A stretch of 22,292 nucleotides of DNA from Candidatus Gastranaerophilales bacterium (GCA_900770525.1 CAAHDT010000025.1:1-22292), one strand, 5' to 3'; positions 1 through 7,687 are shown, counted from the stretch's first letter. The notes: generated by a model not told the origin, from the sequence alone. Translations and numbers: made by a program.

Positions 1-95
1 AGTGGAAAATGTAAGCCAATAAGCCCGCCAAAAGCCGAATGTAACGAAATGTAAAGATGAGTTTTAAAAAGGCTGAAACCCAGCTATAATGCCTC

Positions 96-120
96 ATAGC
101 ATAGCATAGCATAGCATAGC
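96..120. repeat. Pentanucleotide microsatellite (ATAGC)x5
   Basis: Five perfect head-to-tail copies of ATAGC lie between a TATAAT-like hexamer (85-90) and the first gene. Copy number could change by slippage, but no frame crosses it, so any effect would be on transcription or spacing. The surrounding 1-237 contains no gene that I can support. It also holds four copies of AATGTAA (about 8, 39, 48 and 173) of unknown meaning and a short AAAAAC/GTTTTT hairpin near 151-167. Confidence 0.85.
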
Positions 121-237
121 AGGCGTCGTGTGTCCACCGTGTAAATTTTTAAAAACGCAATGTTTTTATCTAAATGTAAGGGAAATCGATTTAATTTACA
201 CAAGGGTATTTTTATTTATTAAGGAAAGGAATTTATT

Positions 238-969
238 ATGGGATTGGGAAAAATTGTTGTAAAATTAGGGGATGCATTAATTTCAAAAGCACCGGTTTTG
301 GGTACTAAAATTCACAATAGTGGTAGAAGGCTTCAAGTTATTGAAGTATTTAACAAAGAGTATTTGAAACAAAATAAAAAACAATTGATTGGAACATTTG
401 GAGCTGGTTTTGCGAGTGCAATAGCACTTAAAACGTGTTCAAGTGAACCAAAAGCGGAAGTGCAACCACCTAAAAAACAAAAAACTGAATACAAAGTTTG
501 TGTTTGGGCCGATGATACTTTGAAGTTTAAATCAAAAGAAAATGCGGAAAATTTCACGAGATTATACAAGGAATATAAAAAATCAGCAGGAGAGAGAGAG
601 GCACTTTATTTTAATGGATACTCAGACGCATTAGACTCAAAAGCGTATGAGGATTACAAAAATTCCGAAGAAGCAATAAATGCCGAATATGATAAAAACA
701 AAAAGCCAATTGTTGCTGCACGTGATAAAGAGTATCATACGATAGATTCAGTACGTGATGCAAATAGAGCCATAGTAGATGCAAAATTTAAAAAACAGAT
801 GGCTCCATTGGATTCAATTAAGACCGCTAAAACCGATAAAAATAAGAAAAAATTTAATTCAACACCTGAGGGGCATGATTATAATAGGTACTGGGAAGTT
901 AACCGAGAAAATATGTTAGATTTACTCAACAAGTATCAGGTGTTAAAAGATGTATTTAAAGCGGAGTAA
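238..969 (+). CDS. Lys-rich hypothetical protein with one hydrophobic segment
   Basis: I do not recognise this 243-residue protein. It has an amphipathic N-terminus, a short hydrophobic stretch at about residues 50-66 (GTFGAGFASAIALKTC), then a long, highly charged, probably helical C-terminal part rich in Lys, Glu, Asp and Tyr. The hydrophobic stretch could anchor or associate it with the membrane; a Cys follows it but the preceding residues (ALKT) do not make a lipobox. The start is supported by AAGGAAAGGA about 8 bases before the ATG. A strong hairpin terminator follows directly, so it is probably a single-gene transcript. No function is assigned. Confidence 0.8.
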   Translation: MGLGKIVVKLGDALISKAPVLGTKIHNSGRRLQVIEVFNKEYLKQNKKQLIGTFGAGFASAIALKTCSSEPKAEVQPPKKQKTEYKVCVWADDTLKFKSKENAENFTRLYKEYKKSAGEREALYFNGYSDALDSKAYEDYKNSEEAINAEYDKNKKPIVAARDKEYHTIDSVRDANRAIVDAKFKKQMAPLDSIKTAKTDKNKKKFNSTPEGHDYNRYWEVNRENMLDLLNKYQVLKDVFKAE

Positions 970-990
970 ATAATTTCTGATGATTGTGGC

Positions 991-1030
991 ATAAGGACTG
1001 AATTTTTATTCAGTCCTTATGTTTTGGTAA
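991..1030 (+). terminator. Intrinsic terminator after the first gene
   Basis: A perfect 12-bp stem (991-1002 with 1009-1020) and 6-base loop begin 21 bases after the stop codon, followed by a short T-containing stretch (GTTTTGGT). It separates the gene at 238-969 from the convergent channel gene. Confidence 0.75.
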
Positions 1031-1084
1031 AGCATTACAAATATTTTATTAATATTTTAGCTATTTTTTACAAAAAATTATCAC

Positions 1085-1828
1085 TTATGCTTTTAATATT
1101 TTATTAGTGTGTTGCTTATTAGAATTTAAATCCTGCTTTAGTGCATCCATAAAGGCTGCTCCAATTACCCCAATGAATAATCCATGAATACCTATTCCGA
1201 AAATTGCAGTGATACTACAAACTATTTCACCTAGCTTTGTAACTGGTGTAATATCACCATAACCTACGGACGTAAAGGTTATTATTGCAAAGTAAATACA
1301 TTTTGGAATGGATGTAAATATATACGGTTGTGCATCGTGTTCAGTTAAATACATTAATATTGCTGAAATAATAATACATACGGCAAAAAATGAAAAAGTT
1401 ATTATTAATTCTTCTTTTTTTGATTTAAACGCGGAAATGATATTATCTAATGCCTGTGAATATCTTCCAATTTTAGCAATACGTAACACTCTTGAAAATC
1501 TTAATACTCTCAAAAATATTGTGTTGGTTGAATTTAGGTAAAATGGAGCGACAGCAAAAAAATCTATCAACATCATCGGTTTAAATAGGTCTTTAAAGTT
1601 ATTTATTGTTAAAACTCTAAGTAAATATTCAATTGTAAATATACCTATGGAAAATACCTCAAATTTCCTTACATAGTTATTAAAATTTGTATGAAAAAAG
1701 TTCATACTGTCTAGTATAAATATTACCAGATTTAGTACAATTAGTATTAATATTGGCTTTTCCGATTTTTCAAGAATTTGTTTTATAATTTTCATTGTAG
1801 ATGTTGCTATAATGTAGTGTTTAAACAT
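1085..1828 (-). CDS. Voltage-gated potassium channel, six-transmembrane Kv type
   Basis: This is a voltage-sensing K+ channel subunit of the Ion_trans family, expected to tetramerise in the inner membrane. S1 lies at about 24-41, S2 56-73, S3 83-98, S4 104-122, S5 141-162, pore loop 175-193 and S6 200-228. S4 carries a basic residue at every third position (R107, R110, R113, R116, K119, R122), the voltage-sensor pattern. The selectivity filter is TSVGYGD (186-192). There is no cytoplasmic RCK or cyclic-nucleotide domain, so it is a minimal KvAP-like channel. Neither possible start has a Shine-Dalgarno; ATG 12 codons in (1795) is a plausible alternative because it leaves a more usual tail before S1 and a TATAAA overlaps the first ATG. 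Confidence 0.93.
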   Translation of the reverse strand: MFKHYIIATSTMKIIKQILEKSEKPILILIVLNLVIFILDSMNFFHTNFNNYVRKFEVFSIGIFTIEYLLRVLTINNFKDLFKPMMLIDFFAVAPFYLNSTNTIFLRVLRFSRVLRIAKIGRYSQALDNIISAFKSKKEELIITFSFFAVCIIISAILMYLTEHDAQPYIFTSIPKCIYFAIITFTSVGYGDITPVTKLGEIVCSITAIFGIGIHGLFIGVIGAAFMDALKQDLNSNKQHTNKILKA

Positions 1829-1847
1829 TTATACAAAGTGCAAATAA

Positions 1848-2186
1848 TTAAAAATCCATTCTTGCAATAATGTGTTCTTTTAATTCTTCAAATTTAGGTT
1901 GTTGAGCTTTGGTAAACATAACAGTATTTTCATCTCGAGTTGCGCTAAATAATCCCCCTTTATCTTCAAGGCTTCCAGGGAAAATAAATTGAATATATCC
2001 GTTTGTAACGTTACCAGCTTCTTTAAATTGCAAAGCGGTCAATTGTCTTAAAAATATAGTCTTTGTACCATCAAAACCGTGGCTTAAAAAAGATTTTACT
2101 CCTCTACGAGTAATATCAATTTTGCTGTAAGATAATTCTATTTGTCCATTAATACCCTCAACTAAATGGCGAATTTGCGTATCCAT
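1848..2186 (-). CDS. Small PH-like / DUF4429-type domain protein
   Basis: This 112-residue soluble protein resembles the bacterial DUF4429 / PH-like module. It opens with a beta-rich part containing ITRRGVKSFLSHG, then 'TKTIFLRQLTALQFKEAG', a glycine turn, GYIQFIFPG, then DENTVMFTK and a terminal helix. Such modules are often fused to SHOCT helices or occur alone, and their role is poorly known. The start is ATG at 2186: AAAGGAGT lies 7 bases upstream, and a longer reading from a TTG at 2204 would place that ribosome site inside the gene. It sits 20 bp upstream of the channel gene on the same strand, so the two may be co-transcribed. The family call is from recall and moderate. Confidence 0.72.
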   Translation of the reverse strand: MDTQIRHLVEGINGQIELSYSKIDITRRGVKSFLSHGFDGTKTIFLRQLTALQFKEAGNVTNGYIQFIFPGSLEDKGGLFSATRDENTVMFTKAQQPKFEELKEHIIARMDF

Positions 2187-2260
2187 TTTCTTAACTCCTT
2201 TCAAAATATAAAAACATATATATCATATTTTTCTCCAAAAATCTACTCCCCATTTGGCTA

Positions 2261-2289
2261 TTTACAAAAATTCTAATATTTGATATATT
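2261..2289 (+). promoter_or_regulatory. Sigma-70-type promoter for the Cys-rich gene
   Basis: TTTACA (2261-2266), a 17-base spacer and TATATT (2284-2289). Expected transcription start is about 2296, giving a short leader to the ATG at 2313. The region is divergent with the gene starting at 2186. Confidence 0.55.
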
Positions 2290-2312
2290 TGTAGTAACTT
2301 AAGTGAGGATAT

Positions 2313-2540
2313 ATGAAAAAGAATTTATTGACTTTAATTGGGTTAATTATAATCATTGGTAGTGTGATTGTTTATAATGTCAATAACAATTCATTAAATA
2401 AATGTGTTGTAAGTCGAGGTTGTTGTTCTCGTCATGGTGGTGTTTGTGGTTGCCAAAATGGTCGTTCAAAATGCTGTGATGGTACTCTTAGCCCATCGTG
2501 TCAGTGTTTTAGAGATGATATAAAAGGTTCTGAAATTTAA
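2313..2540 (+). CDS. Cys-rich membrane-anchored mini-protein
   Basis: A 75-residue protein with one N-terminal membrane segment (residues 5-21, LLTLIGLIIIIGSVIVY) and a compact cysteine-rich domain. Eight cysteines fall in about 34 residues: CVVSRGCC, then GGVCGC, then SKCCDGTLSPSCQC (the last two motifs contribute five of them). The CCS-HGG-C-C---CCDGT-SPSC-C pattern matches a small widespread bacterial domain I remember as uncharacterised, seen in secreted or anchored proteins. The domain probably faces the periplasm, with disulfides or a bound metal. GTGAGGATAT precedes the ATG, a fair ribosome site. It is followed 55 bp later by a second membrane-protein gene on the same strand. Confidence 0.8.
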   Translation: MKKNLLTLIGLIIIIGSVIVYNVNNNSLNKCVVSRGCCSRHGGVCGCQNGRSKCCDGTLSPSCQCFRDDIKGSEI

Positions 2541-2595
2541 CGACTATTTTCATATATTTATCATTTATTGTCGACTTTAATATAGAGAGGTTGTT

Positions 2596-3384
2596 TTGAG
2601 TAATACTAAAAAACTTTGGAAATTTAATTTTGGAGCTGCGATACTTGGAATATTTTGGGCTTTTAAAAACAATTGTCAAAATGAATATTTGTCAATATTT
2701 ACTTTATCCGTACTTGTTGTACCTGGTAGTATACTTACTTTGGGATTATTCTTGATTTTCATTTTTGTTCCATCTGCAAATATGGGAAATCTTGCTCTTG
2801 CAATTGCTTGGCTTCTTGGTTGTGGACCTACCATATTATTAGTTGCACTGATAATTTGTTCTACATATGTCGGTTTTAATGCTAACAAATGGGTAATTAA
2901 AAATACACAAAATGAAGATATTGAAAATATAATTAAAAAAAATAACAAATGGAATAAAATAGGTTTAACTGTATTTTTAATTGGATTTTTCGTTATTTTA
3001 TGTCTTATAATAATTCCTTTGGCTTTATTGGACTCAAAAATGCTTAGAGAGGATGAACAAAACTGTCAAATTCTGATGGAAACTTATCAAAAAGTATATG
3101 AGAAGAACGGTAATAATTTTAGCAATGAAGATTTTGTACAAATTTTAAATTCAAATCCGTCCGTAACATCTCCTGCTACAGTAGAAAAATATTCTCCAAT
3201 TATTTATTCAAGAATAAATAATATTCCAATAGATTTTACCATAAGAAAATTTCCGACCTGCAATCTTCTTCAAGAAGACTGTTATGTTTATGTCAAAACT
3301 TCAGCGTGTCAATTTTTCTTTGATGATAGTGGTAAAATGGATTTATCTCAATATACTAAAGAGAAATACAAAAATATTAAATAG
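2596..3384 (+). CDS. Multi-pass membrane protein, DUF2628-like N-terminus
   Basis: A 262-residue protein with a TTG start supported by AGAGAGG five bases upstream. The N-terminal 'WKFNFGAAILGIFWAFKN' resembles the amphipathic 'NWAAF-LG--W' element of DUF2628-like proteins. Hydrophobic segments follow at about 33-58, 66-92 and 120-145, then a soluble C-terminal part of about 115 residues with five Cys (including NCQ, TCNLLQEDC and SACQ) that is probably outside the membrane. I do not know the function. The short gap to the next gene (30 bp), the same strand and the shared TTG start suggest an operon with 3415-3933, perhaps starting at the Cys-rich gene. Confidence 0.78.
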   Translation: MSNTKKLWKFNFGAAILGIFWAFKNNCQNEYLSIFTLSVLVVPGSILTLGLFLIFIFVPSANMGNLALAIAWLLGCGPTILLVALIICSTYVGFNANKWVIKNTQNEDIENIIKKNNKWNKIGLTVFLIGFFVILCLIIIPLALLDSKMLREDEQNCQILMETYQKVYEKNGNNFSNEDFVQILNSNPSVTSPATVEKYSPIIYSRINNIPIDFTIRKFPTCNLLQEDCYVYVKTSACQFFFDDSGKMDLSQYTKEKYKNIK

Positions 3385-3414
3385 ATTGGTTTTAATACTT
3401 ATATAAGGAGAAAA

Positions 3415-3933
3415 TTGTTGGAAGAGTTTAAATTTAGTTGTTTTGCAAGAATAATGTGTATAACTTGTATAGTATTAATGTCATACATCTTGATACTTAT
3501 TAGTAAAGTGTTTCCAGAATTGTTTAAGCAACTAGATCCATTATATAGTTGTTTGACAATTCTATTATTTATTTTTTTCTTGGGATATGTATTATATATA
3601 TTAAATGTTTTTATTACGATATCTTGTGATAAATTTAAATCTGTCGCTATTGATGTTCTATCTGAGGTATTTTTAATTAAATGTCGAAATAAAGGAATAA
3701 TAAAAATTCCATTTTCAGATGTTGTAAATGTTTCAATGTATAGTGGTTGTATTATGAGAGGTATGGAGACAGGACATATAATAATTCAAACAAGGGATAA
3801 TAAAATGTATGGTGTAACGATTTCGTCCTTTCTTGCGTTTTTGTCAAAAATTATCTCTTTAGATGTTAAAAAAAACTTGGCAAGTAAATTATGGTATAAT
3901 CCTGATTGGAACAAAATTTCAAAATATATATAA
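3415..3933 (+). CDS. Two-helix membrane protein with possible bacterial-PH-like domain
   Basis: A 172-residue protein starting with TTG; two TTG codons are adjacent (3415 and 3418) and AAGGAG at 3405-3410 fits the second better (7-base spacing). Two membrane segments lie at about 9-31 and 44-68, then a beta-rich soluble region with 'IKIPFSDVVNVSMYSG' and 'HIIIQTRDNKMYGVTI', the layout of small proteins with two helices and a bPH-like domain. No catalytic motif is visible. The assignment is by architecture only. It is probably the last gene of the 2313-3933 cluster. Confidence 0.72.
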   Translation: MLEEFKFSCFARIMCITCIVLMSYILILISKVFPELFKQLDPLYSCLTILLFIFFLGYVLYILNVFITISCDKFKSVAIDVLSEVFLIKCRNKGIIKIPFSDVVNVSMYSGCIMRGMETGHIIIQTRDNKMYGVTISSFLAFLSKIISLDVKKNLASKLWYNPDWNKISKYI

Positions 3934-4020
3934 GGCTTTTTGTCTGTTGTATATCAACTTTGCTTAATTTTGTAATTAATAAAACATTAAAAATTATGTT
4001 GCCGGATGGTATTATTTGTT

Positions 4021-4275
4021 TTATTGATTATCGCAAGCAAAGTTGATTACTTTTATTCGCCAATATTGTGAGAGTTCATTGGCTAGTGTTTCAGCATTTT
4101 CTAAAACTTCAAGAATTATTATTCCGCAGGTTGAGCATGTATAACTTTCGTTTTCGTGGTTTCCGTGTAGTCCGAGGCGAGTTCTGATTGAGCAGCCGTA
4201 TTTTGTTAAAATTTCTTGTAATTTCATTGAATTATTTGCTCTTTCCGTCAACTGAATTGCGATTATTGTTGTCAT
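4021..4275 (-). CDS. ACT-like small regulator (TM1266 / NikR C-terminal-like family)
   Basis: This 84-residue protein matches the small single-domain ferredoxin-fold family sometimes annotated 'iron-only hydrogenase system regulator' or NikR-C-terminal-like. The signature is 'KLQEILTKYGCSIRTRLGLH', followed by an I-I-L-E-V strand, a helix and a final strand ending IKVINFA. The family is thought to bind a small effector or metal. This copy has an extra CSTCG (CxxC) in the loop after the GLH strand, which could bind a metal. AAGGAGT lies 5 bases before the ATG. No hydrogenase gene is in the window, so the hydrogenase link cannot be tested here. Confidence 0.72.
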   Translation of the reverse strand: MTTIIAIQLTERANNSMKLQEILTKYGCSIRTRLGLHGNHENESYTCSTCGIIILEVLENAETLANELSQYWRIKVINFACDNQ

Positions 4276-4577
4276 TTTTACTCCTTATATATGTTTGTTA
4301 TAAAGCACTTGCGTAAAATATTAATTCCCCGTGTGTATAAAAATAATTGTAAAGATATGTAACATATATGCAAAAAATATATATGTTTTAGGCAATTCTT
4401 CAAGACAAAAATACTTTATATAAGTACGAGAGATAAAATTATAGGAAAGAGTCATGAAGTTAAAAGAATATATTGTTAAGTATTGTTACAAATCTGGATA
4501 AATTTAAAAGAATTATTAAAGATTTAACAGATAAGTGTCGATATTAAGAATGTGAGTAAATAAAAGGAGATCAAAAA
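4276..4577. other. 302-bp intergenic region upstream of the small protein gene
   Basis: A long divergent gap between the ACT-like gene and the gene at 4578. It holds an 8-bp inverted repeat (ACATATAT at 4362-4369 and ATATATGT at 4379-4386) that could be an operator, and a possible 15-codon ORF (4454-4501) preceded by AGGAAAGAG. No recognised riboswitch or RNA gene is visible to me. Its length suggests a long leader or several regulatory sites for the downstream gene. Confidence 0.4.
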
Positions 4578-4928
4578 ATGTCAGGATTCGATTACGGAAA
4601 TTATGGAAAAAAAGCTGAAGGTACAGTATACCAACCACAAGGAAAGAAAGCAGAATTAAAATCAGCAGCAACAGAAAATAAATCAACTGAAGCATTATTT
4701 AATTTTAAACAAAAATCAGTTGAGGCAAATAGTTTAGATGCATATGCAAACTACGCTATTGGTGGGTTGAATGTTGGCAAAAAAGTAGATTTGGGTGCAT
4801 TAAACGGTGTTTTAACAGCTGATCAAGTAGCTATGGTTGCTAAGTTTGTTACACCAGCACAACAAGAACGCATTATAGCTGGCGTACAAGCTAGAACTGA
4901 TGTTTATGAAAATAACTTCTTAGCATAG
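4578..4928 (+). CDS. Small hypothetical protein, possibly highly expressed
   Basis: An unrecognised 116-residue soluble protein. The N-terminus is Gly/Tyr-rich (SGFDYGNYGKK), residues 20-45 are Lys/Ala-rich and probably disordered, and residues 50-116 look like a helical domain with 'LTADQVAMVAKFVTPAQQERII'. There is no signal peptide, membrane segment or cysteine. The strong ribosome site (AAAGGAGAT), well-matched codons and a strong terminator suggest good expression as a single-gene transcript. I cannot name a family. Confidence 0.82.
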   Translation: MSGFDYGNYGKKAEGTVYQPQGKKAELKSAATENKSTEALFNFKQKSVEANSLDAYANYAIGGLNVGKKVDLGALNGVLTADQVAMVAKFVTPAQQERIIAGVQARTDVYENNFLA

Positions 4929-4963
4929 AGGCTTATAGATATTACATTTACTCACAAGTTTGA

Positions 4964-4995
4964 GGCGGGTATTTTTATACCTGCCTTTTGTTTTT
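4964..4995 (+). terminator. Intrinsic terminator before purA
   Basis: GGCGGGTAT (4964-4972) pairs with ATACCTGCC (4977-4985), nine pairs including one G-U, with a TTTT loop and followed by TTTTGTTTTT. It ends the small-protein transcript; the purA promoter starts just inside its T tract. Confidence 0.88.
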
Positions 4996-4996
4996 G

Positions 4997-5005
4997 TGCT
5001 AGAAT
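4997..5005 (+). promoter_or_regulatory. Extended -10 promoter for purA
   Basis: TGCTAGAAT (TGn plus TAGAAT) with no clear -35. Expected start about 5012, giving a leader of roughly 34 bases to the ATG at 5046. The context TTTGTGCTARAAT is shared with the nadD promoter. Confidence 0.55.
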
Positions 5006-5045
5006 ATACAAGTAAATGACCACAAAAACGAAGGGATGTGTAAGT

Positions 5046-6320
5046 ATGAACAAGGTTGTTGTCGGTGCTCAATGGGGCGATGAAGGTAAGGCAAAGATTA
5101 CGGATTTGTTGGCGCATGATGCTGATTTGATTATCCGTTATCAAGGTGGATGTAATGCAGGACATACGGTTGTTGTGGATGATAAAACTTTTAAATTCCA
5201 TTTGATTCCATCCGGTATACTTTATGGAAACAAAGATTGTTTGATTGGGGCTGGAACTGTTATTCTGCCGGAATATTTTGAAGAAGAAGTTAGTGGCTTG
5301 ATAAAAGATGGTATTGATGTTTCTCGATTGAAGGTTAGTCCGCTTGCTTCTATCACAATGCCTTATCATACTGAGGTTGACGGTTATAGCGAGGATAATG
5401 CGAGAAAAGGTAAAATTGGTACAACTAAAAAAGGGATTGGACCTACTTACACTGATAAATATGCGCGTATCGGTTTGAAGGTTCAAGATTTGTATTCAGA
5501 AGAAACATTGAATGAAAAATTAGACGTTATTTTACCTTTGAAAAATAAAATGTTAGAGAAGGTTTATGGTTTGAAACCTTACACCAAAGAGCAAGTTTTG
5601 GAACTTTGTAAAAAATATGCAGAGATATTTAAGCCATATGTGTGTTTTGAATGGCAGGAGCTTTTGGAAACTTCAAAGGATAAATCCATTCTTTTTGAAG
5701 GGGCTCAAGGTGTTATGCTTGATGTAGATTATGGAACATATCCTTTTGTAACAAGTTCAAATCCTATTGGTGGCGGAGCTTGTACCGGTAGTGGCTATGG
5801 TCCGAAGATGATTGATGAAGTTGTCGGCGTTGCAAAGGCTTATGTAACCAGAGTTGGAGAAGGCCCTTTTGTTACCGAGTTAACCGATGAAGTGGGAGAT
5901 AGAATCAGAGAAGTTGGACATGAGTTCGGCGTTACAACAGGGCGTCCACGCCGTTGTGGATGGTTTGATGCTGTTACTATGCGTTATGCTGTTTTAGTTG
6001 GTGGTTTGACAACAGTTGCACTTACAAAGATTGATGTGTTTGATGATTTTGACGAAATAAAAATTTGTACTGCATATAAAGATAATAGGGATGGGAAAAT
6101 TTATACTTCTTATCCGACAGATGTGTATATGCACAAATATCTTGAACCTGTTTATGAAACACATAAAGGTTGGAAGCAAAATTTGTCAGATATTAGAGAA
6201 TATAATAGACTTCCACAACAGGCAAAGGATTATCTTGCAAGACTGGAAGAGTTGTTAGGGGTTCCTATTTCAATAGTAAGTGTAGGGCCTGATAGAGAAC
6301 AAACAATTTATAAAAACTAG
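5046..6320 (+). CDS. purA: Adenylosuccinate synthetase
   Basis: PurA joins IMP and aspartate using GTP to make adenylosuccinate, the first committed step to AMP, in the cytoplasm. The 424-residue length is normal. The N-terminal GAQWGDEGK loop carries catalytic Asp12 and RYQGGCNAGHT carries His40. GTTKKGIGP (IMP and phosphate contacts), FEGAQG, TSSNPIGGGACTGSGYGP, VTTGRPRRCGW and the guanine-binding LTKID are all present in order. ATG 5046 is chosen because AAGGGATG lies upstream and family members start a few residues before VVVGAQWGDEG; an earlier in-frame ATG at 5016 would sit almost on the predicted transcription start. The stretch GDEGKAKITDLL is cyanobacterial-like except for Ala16, where Gly is nearly universal. 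Confidence 0.97.
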   Translation: MNKVVVGAQWGDEGKAKITDLLAHDADLIIRYQGGCNAGHTVVVDDKTFKFHLIPSGILYGNKDCLIGAGTVILPEYFEEEVSGLIKDGIDVSRLKVSPLASITMPYHTEVDGYSEDNARKGKIGTTKKGIGPTYTDKYARIGLKVQDLYSEETLNEKLDVILPLKNKMLEKVYGLKPYTKEQVLELCKKYAEIFKPYVCFEWQELLETSKDKSILFEGAQGVMLDVDYGTYPFVTSSNPIGGGACTGSGYGPKMIDEVVGVAKAYVTRVGEGPFVTELTDEVGDRIREVGHEFGVTTGRPRRCGWFDAVTMRYAVLVGGLTTVALTKIDVFDDFDEIKICTAYKDNRDGKIYTSYPTDVYMHKYLEPVYETHKGWKQNLSDIREYNRLPQQAKDYLARLEELLGVPISIVSVGPDREQTIYKN

Positions 6321-6321
6321 T

Positions 6322-6350
6322 ATTGTTTTATAAATTTGTTTGACTTATAA
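6322..6350 (+). promoter_or_regulatory. Promoter for tRNA-Gln
   Basis: TTGTTT (6322-6327), exactly 17 bases, then a perfect TATAAT (6345-6350). The predicted start is near 6357, some 20 bases before the tRNA. Confidence 0.7.
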
Positions 6351-6354
6351 TTCC

Positions 6355-6373
6355 AACGGACATCATGTCCGTT
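6355..6373 (+). other. Perfect hairpin between purA and tRNA-Gln
   Basis: AACGGACA pairs perfectly with TGTCCGTT around a 3-base loop. It has only a weak T tract (TTATT). It may end purA transcription or mark the 5' leader of the tRNA precursor; its position on the predicted start of the tRNA promoter leaves this open. Confidence 0.5.
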
Positions 6374-6376
6374 TAT

Positions 6377-6447
6377 TCCCGAATCGTCTAGCGGCAGGAC
6401 TGAAGACTCTGGATCTTCCAACGGTGGTTCGAATCCATCTTCGGGAA
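6377..6447 (+). tRNA. tRNA-Gln (anticodon CUG)
   Basis: A full cloverleaf can be drawn. The acceptor stem is TCCCGAA/TTCGGGA, the D arm holds TAGCGGCA, and the anticodon stem GAAGA/TCTTC encloses loop CTCTGGA, giving CUG. The T arm is GGTGG-TTCGAAT-CCATC. The 3' CCA is not encoded; discriminator base A is followed at once by a run of T that would terminate transcription. U1-A72 is typical of glutamine tRNAs. Confidence 0.92.
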
Positions 6448-6529
6448 TTTTTTTTTTGTCTATAGGGTTTTACGTTAGGCTTTGATTAAAGAGTCTAATT
6501 GGAGTAATTTTTTGGAGGAAGTATTCTTA

Positions 6530-7603
6530 CTATTCGGCATCATCTTCTTGGATTTTGGGTAGTGCTTTGGAATATTTGCAGCCCAGTGTTTCAAGTTTTT
6601 GAATTTGTGAGATGATATTTCCTTTACCGTTAAGTTTTGCTAATGATGTGTCTAAATTTGTGCGGATTTTTAATAATTCACCTAGCAAAGCTGAAAATTT
6701 GTCGTGAATACTTGTACAAAGTTCCGCCATTTCTAAAATGTTTTTGTTTTGCTTATCAACAATGTGAAAATAATTGATAATTTTTAATGCAGCAAGTAAC
6801 GTTGACGGTGATACTGGCATAACATTGTTTTTCCAGGCGTAATCCCATAAAGTACAATCTTCACAAAACATAAGCGAATAGCAACCTTCTATCGGGATAA
6901 ACATCAGCACAAAGTCCGGTGATTTAGTATCGTCACTGTAATTTCTTTTTGATAATCCGTTGATATGCTGTTTGGTCGAGTTAATGAAATCTTTCAAAAA
7001 CTTTTCTTTATCGCTGTTATCTGTAGCATTAACAAAACCATCCCAAGATGAAAGAGAGGTTTTTGCATCAATATAAATACATCTGTTTTCCGGTAAAAAG
7101 ACGGTTGCGTCCGGTCTGCCTTCTGTTGAAGTTTTTTGAATTTTATATTCTTCTCCGTTTCGTAAACCGGATGAGTTCAAAACTCTTTCCAGGACAATTT
7201 CGCCCCAATGTCCTTGGGTTCTGTTATCTGATTTCATTACGTTTACAAAGCGTTCTGTATCTTTTGATATTTGTGTGCCTGCTGCTAAAAAGTTTTTTAT
7301 ATTGTTATCAAAATTTGCAAGTTTCTCAGACTCAAATTTCAAGTTTTCTTCGTTTCGTTTTTGGAAATCCTCAAGTTTATCCTTGAAACGTTTGAAAAAT
7401 TCTTCAAGATTTTCGGCATTTTTTATGGTTAACATTGACGAATTTTCGGCTAAAACTTTATTCGCAGAGTTTTCTAAAAATAATTTCATTTGTTCCATTA
7501 ATGTATCACGATCTTTGGTAGATTGTTTCTGGGCGATAATTGCAAACACCGAAACAACACACGCTCCAACAATAAAACCTATAAAAAATATTAAAAATTC
7601 CAT
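6530..7603 (-). CDS. rmuC: DNA recombination protein RmuC homolog
   Basis: A 357-residue RmuC-family protein, associated in E. coli with limiting inversions between short inverted repeats. It has one N-terminal membrane segment (2-23), a charged coiled coil at about 35-105, and the nuclease-like core from about 125 to 300. Core motifs visible are QGHWGEIVLERVL, RPDATVFLPENRCIYIDAK (the Asp/Lys-containing strand of a PD-(D/E)XK-like fold), SPDFVLMFIP and VMPVSPSTLLAAL. AGGGGA sits 6 bases before the ATG. It has its own extended -10 promoter and is divergent from the response regulator gene. Its presence is noteworthy because the far end of the window carries inverted repeats, but no link can be shown. 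Confidence 0.95.
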   Translation of the reverse strand: MEFLIFFIGFIVGACVVSVFAIIAQKQSTKDRDTLMEQMKLFLENSANKVLAENSSMLTIKNAENLEEFFKRFKDKLEDFQKRNEENLKFESEKLANFDNNIKNFLAAGTQISKDTERFVNVMKSDNRTQGHWGEIVLERVLNSSGLRNGEEYKIQKTSTEGRPDATVFLPENRCIYIDAKTSLSSWDGFVNATDNSDKEKFLKDFINSTKQHINGLSKRNYSDDTKSPDFVLMFIPIEGCYSLMFCEDCTLWDYAWKNNVMPVSPSTLLAALKIINYFHIVDKQNKNILEMAELCTSIHDKFSALLGELLKIRTNLDTSLAKLNGKGNIISQIQKLETLGCKYSKALPKIQEDDAE

Positions 7604-7625
7604 ACATTTCCCCTAATCTTTTTGG

Positions 7626-7634
7626 ATTATATCA
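7626..7634 (-). promoter_or_regulatory. Extended -10 promoter for rmuC
   Basis: Reading the minus strand, TGATATAAT (TGn plus a perfect TATAAT). Predicted start about 7619, leaving about 15 bases that contain the AGGGGA ribosome site. The same TGATATAAT occurs before mutS. Confidence 0.6.
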
Positions 7635-7687
7635 TAAACTAAAAAATTAGACTAAAAAGTCTAGATTTATAAAAATCAATCTTTACA

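Noticed and set aside
4454..4501. 15-codon ORF (MKLKEYIVKYCYKSG) in the 4578 leader
   Set aside because: It has a plausible ribosome site but is too short to separate from chance; noted only as part of the leader.
7048..7616. Plus-strand ORFs opposite rmuC
   Set aside because: They overlap a well-supported RmuC gene completely and show no family motif or ribosome site.
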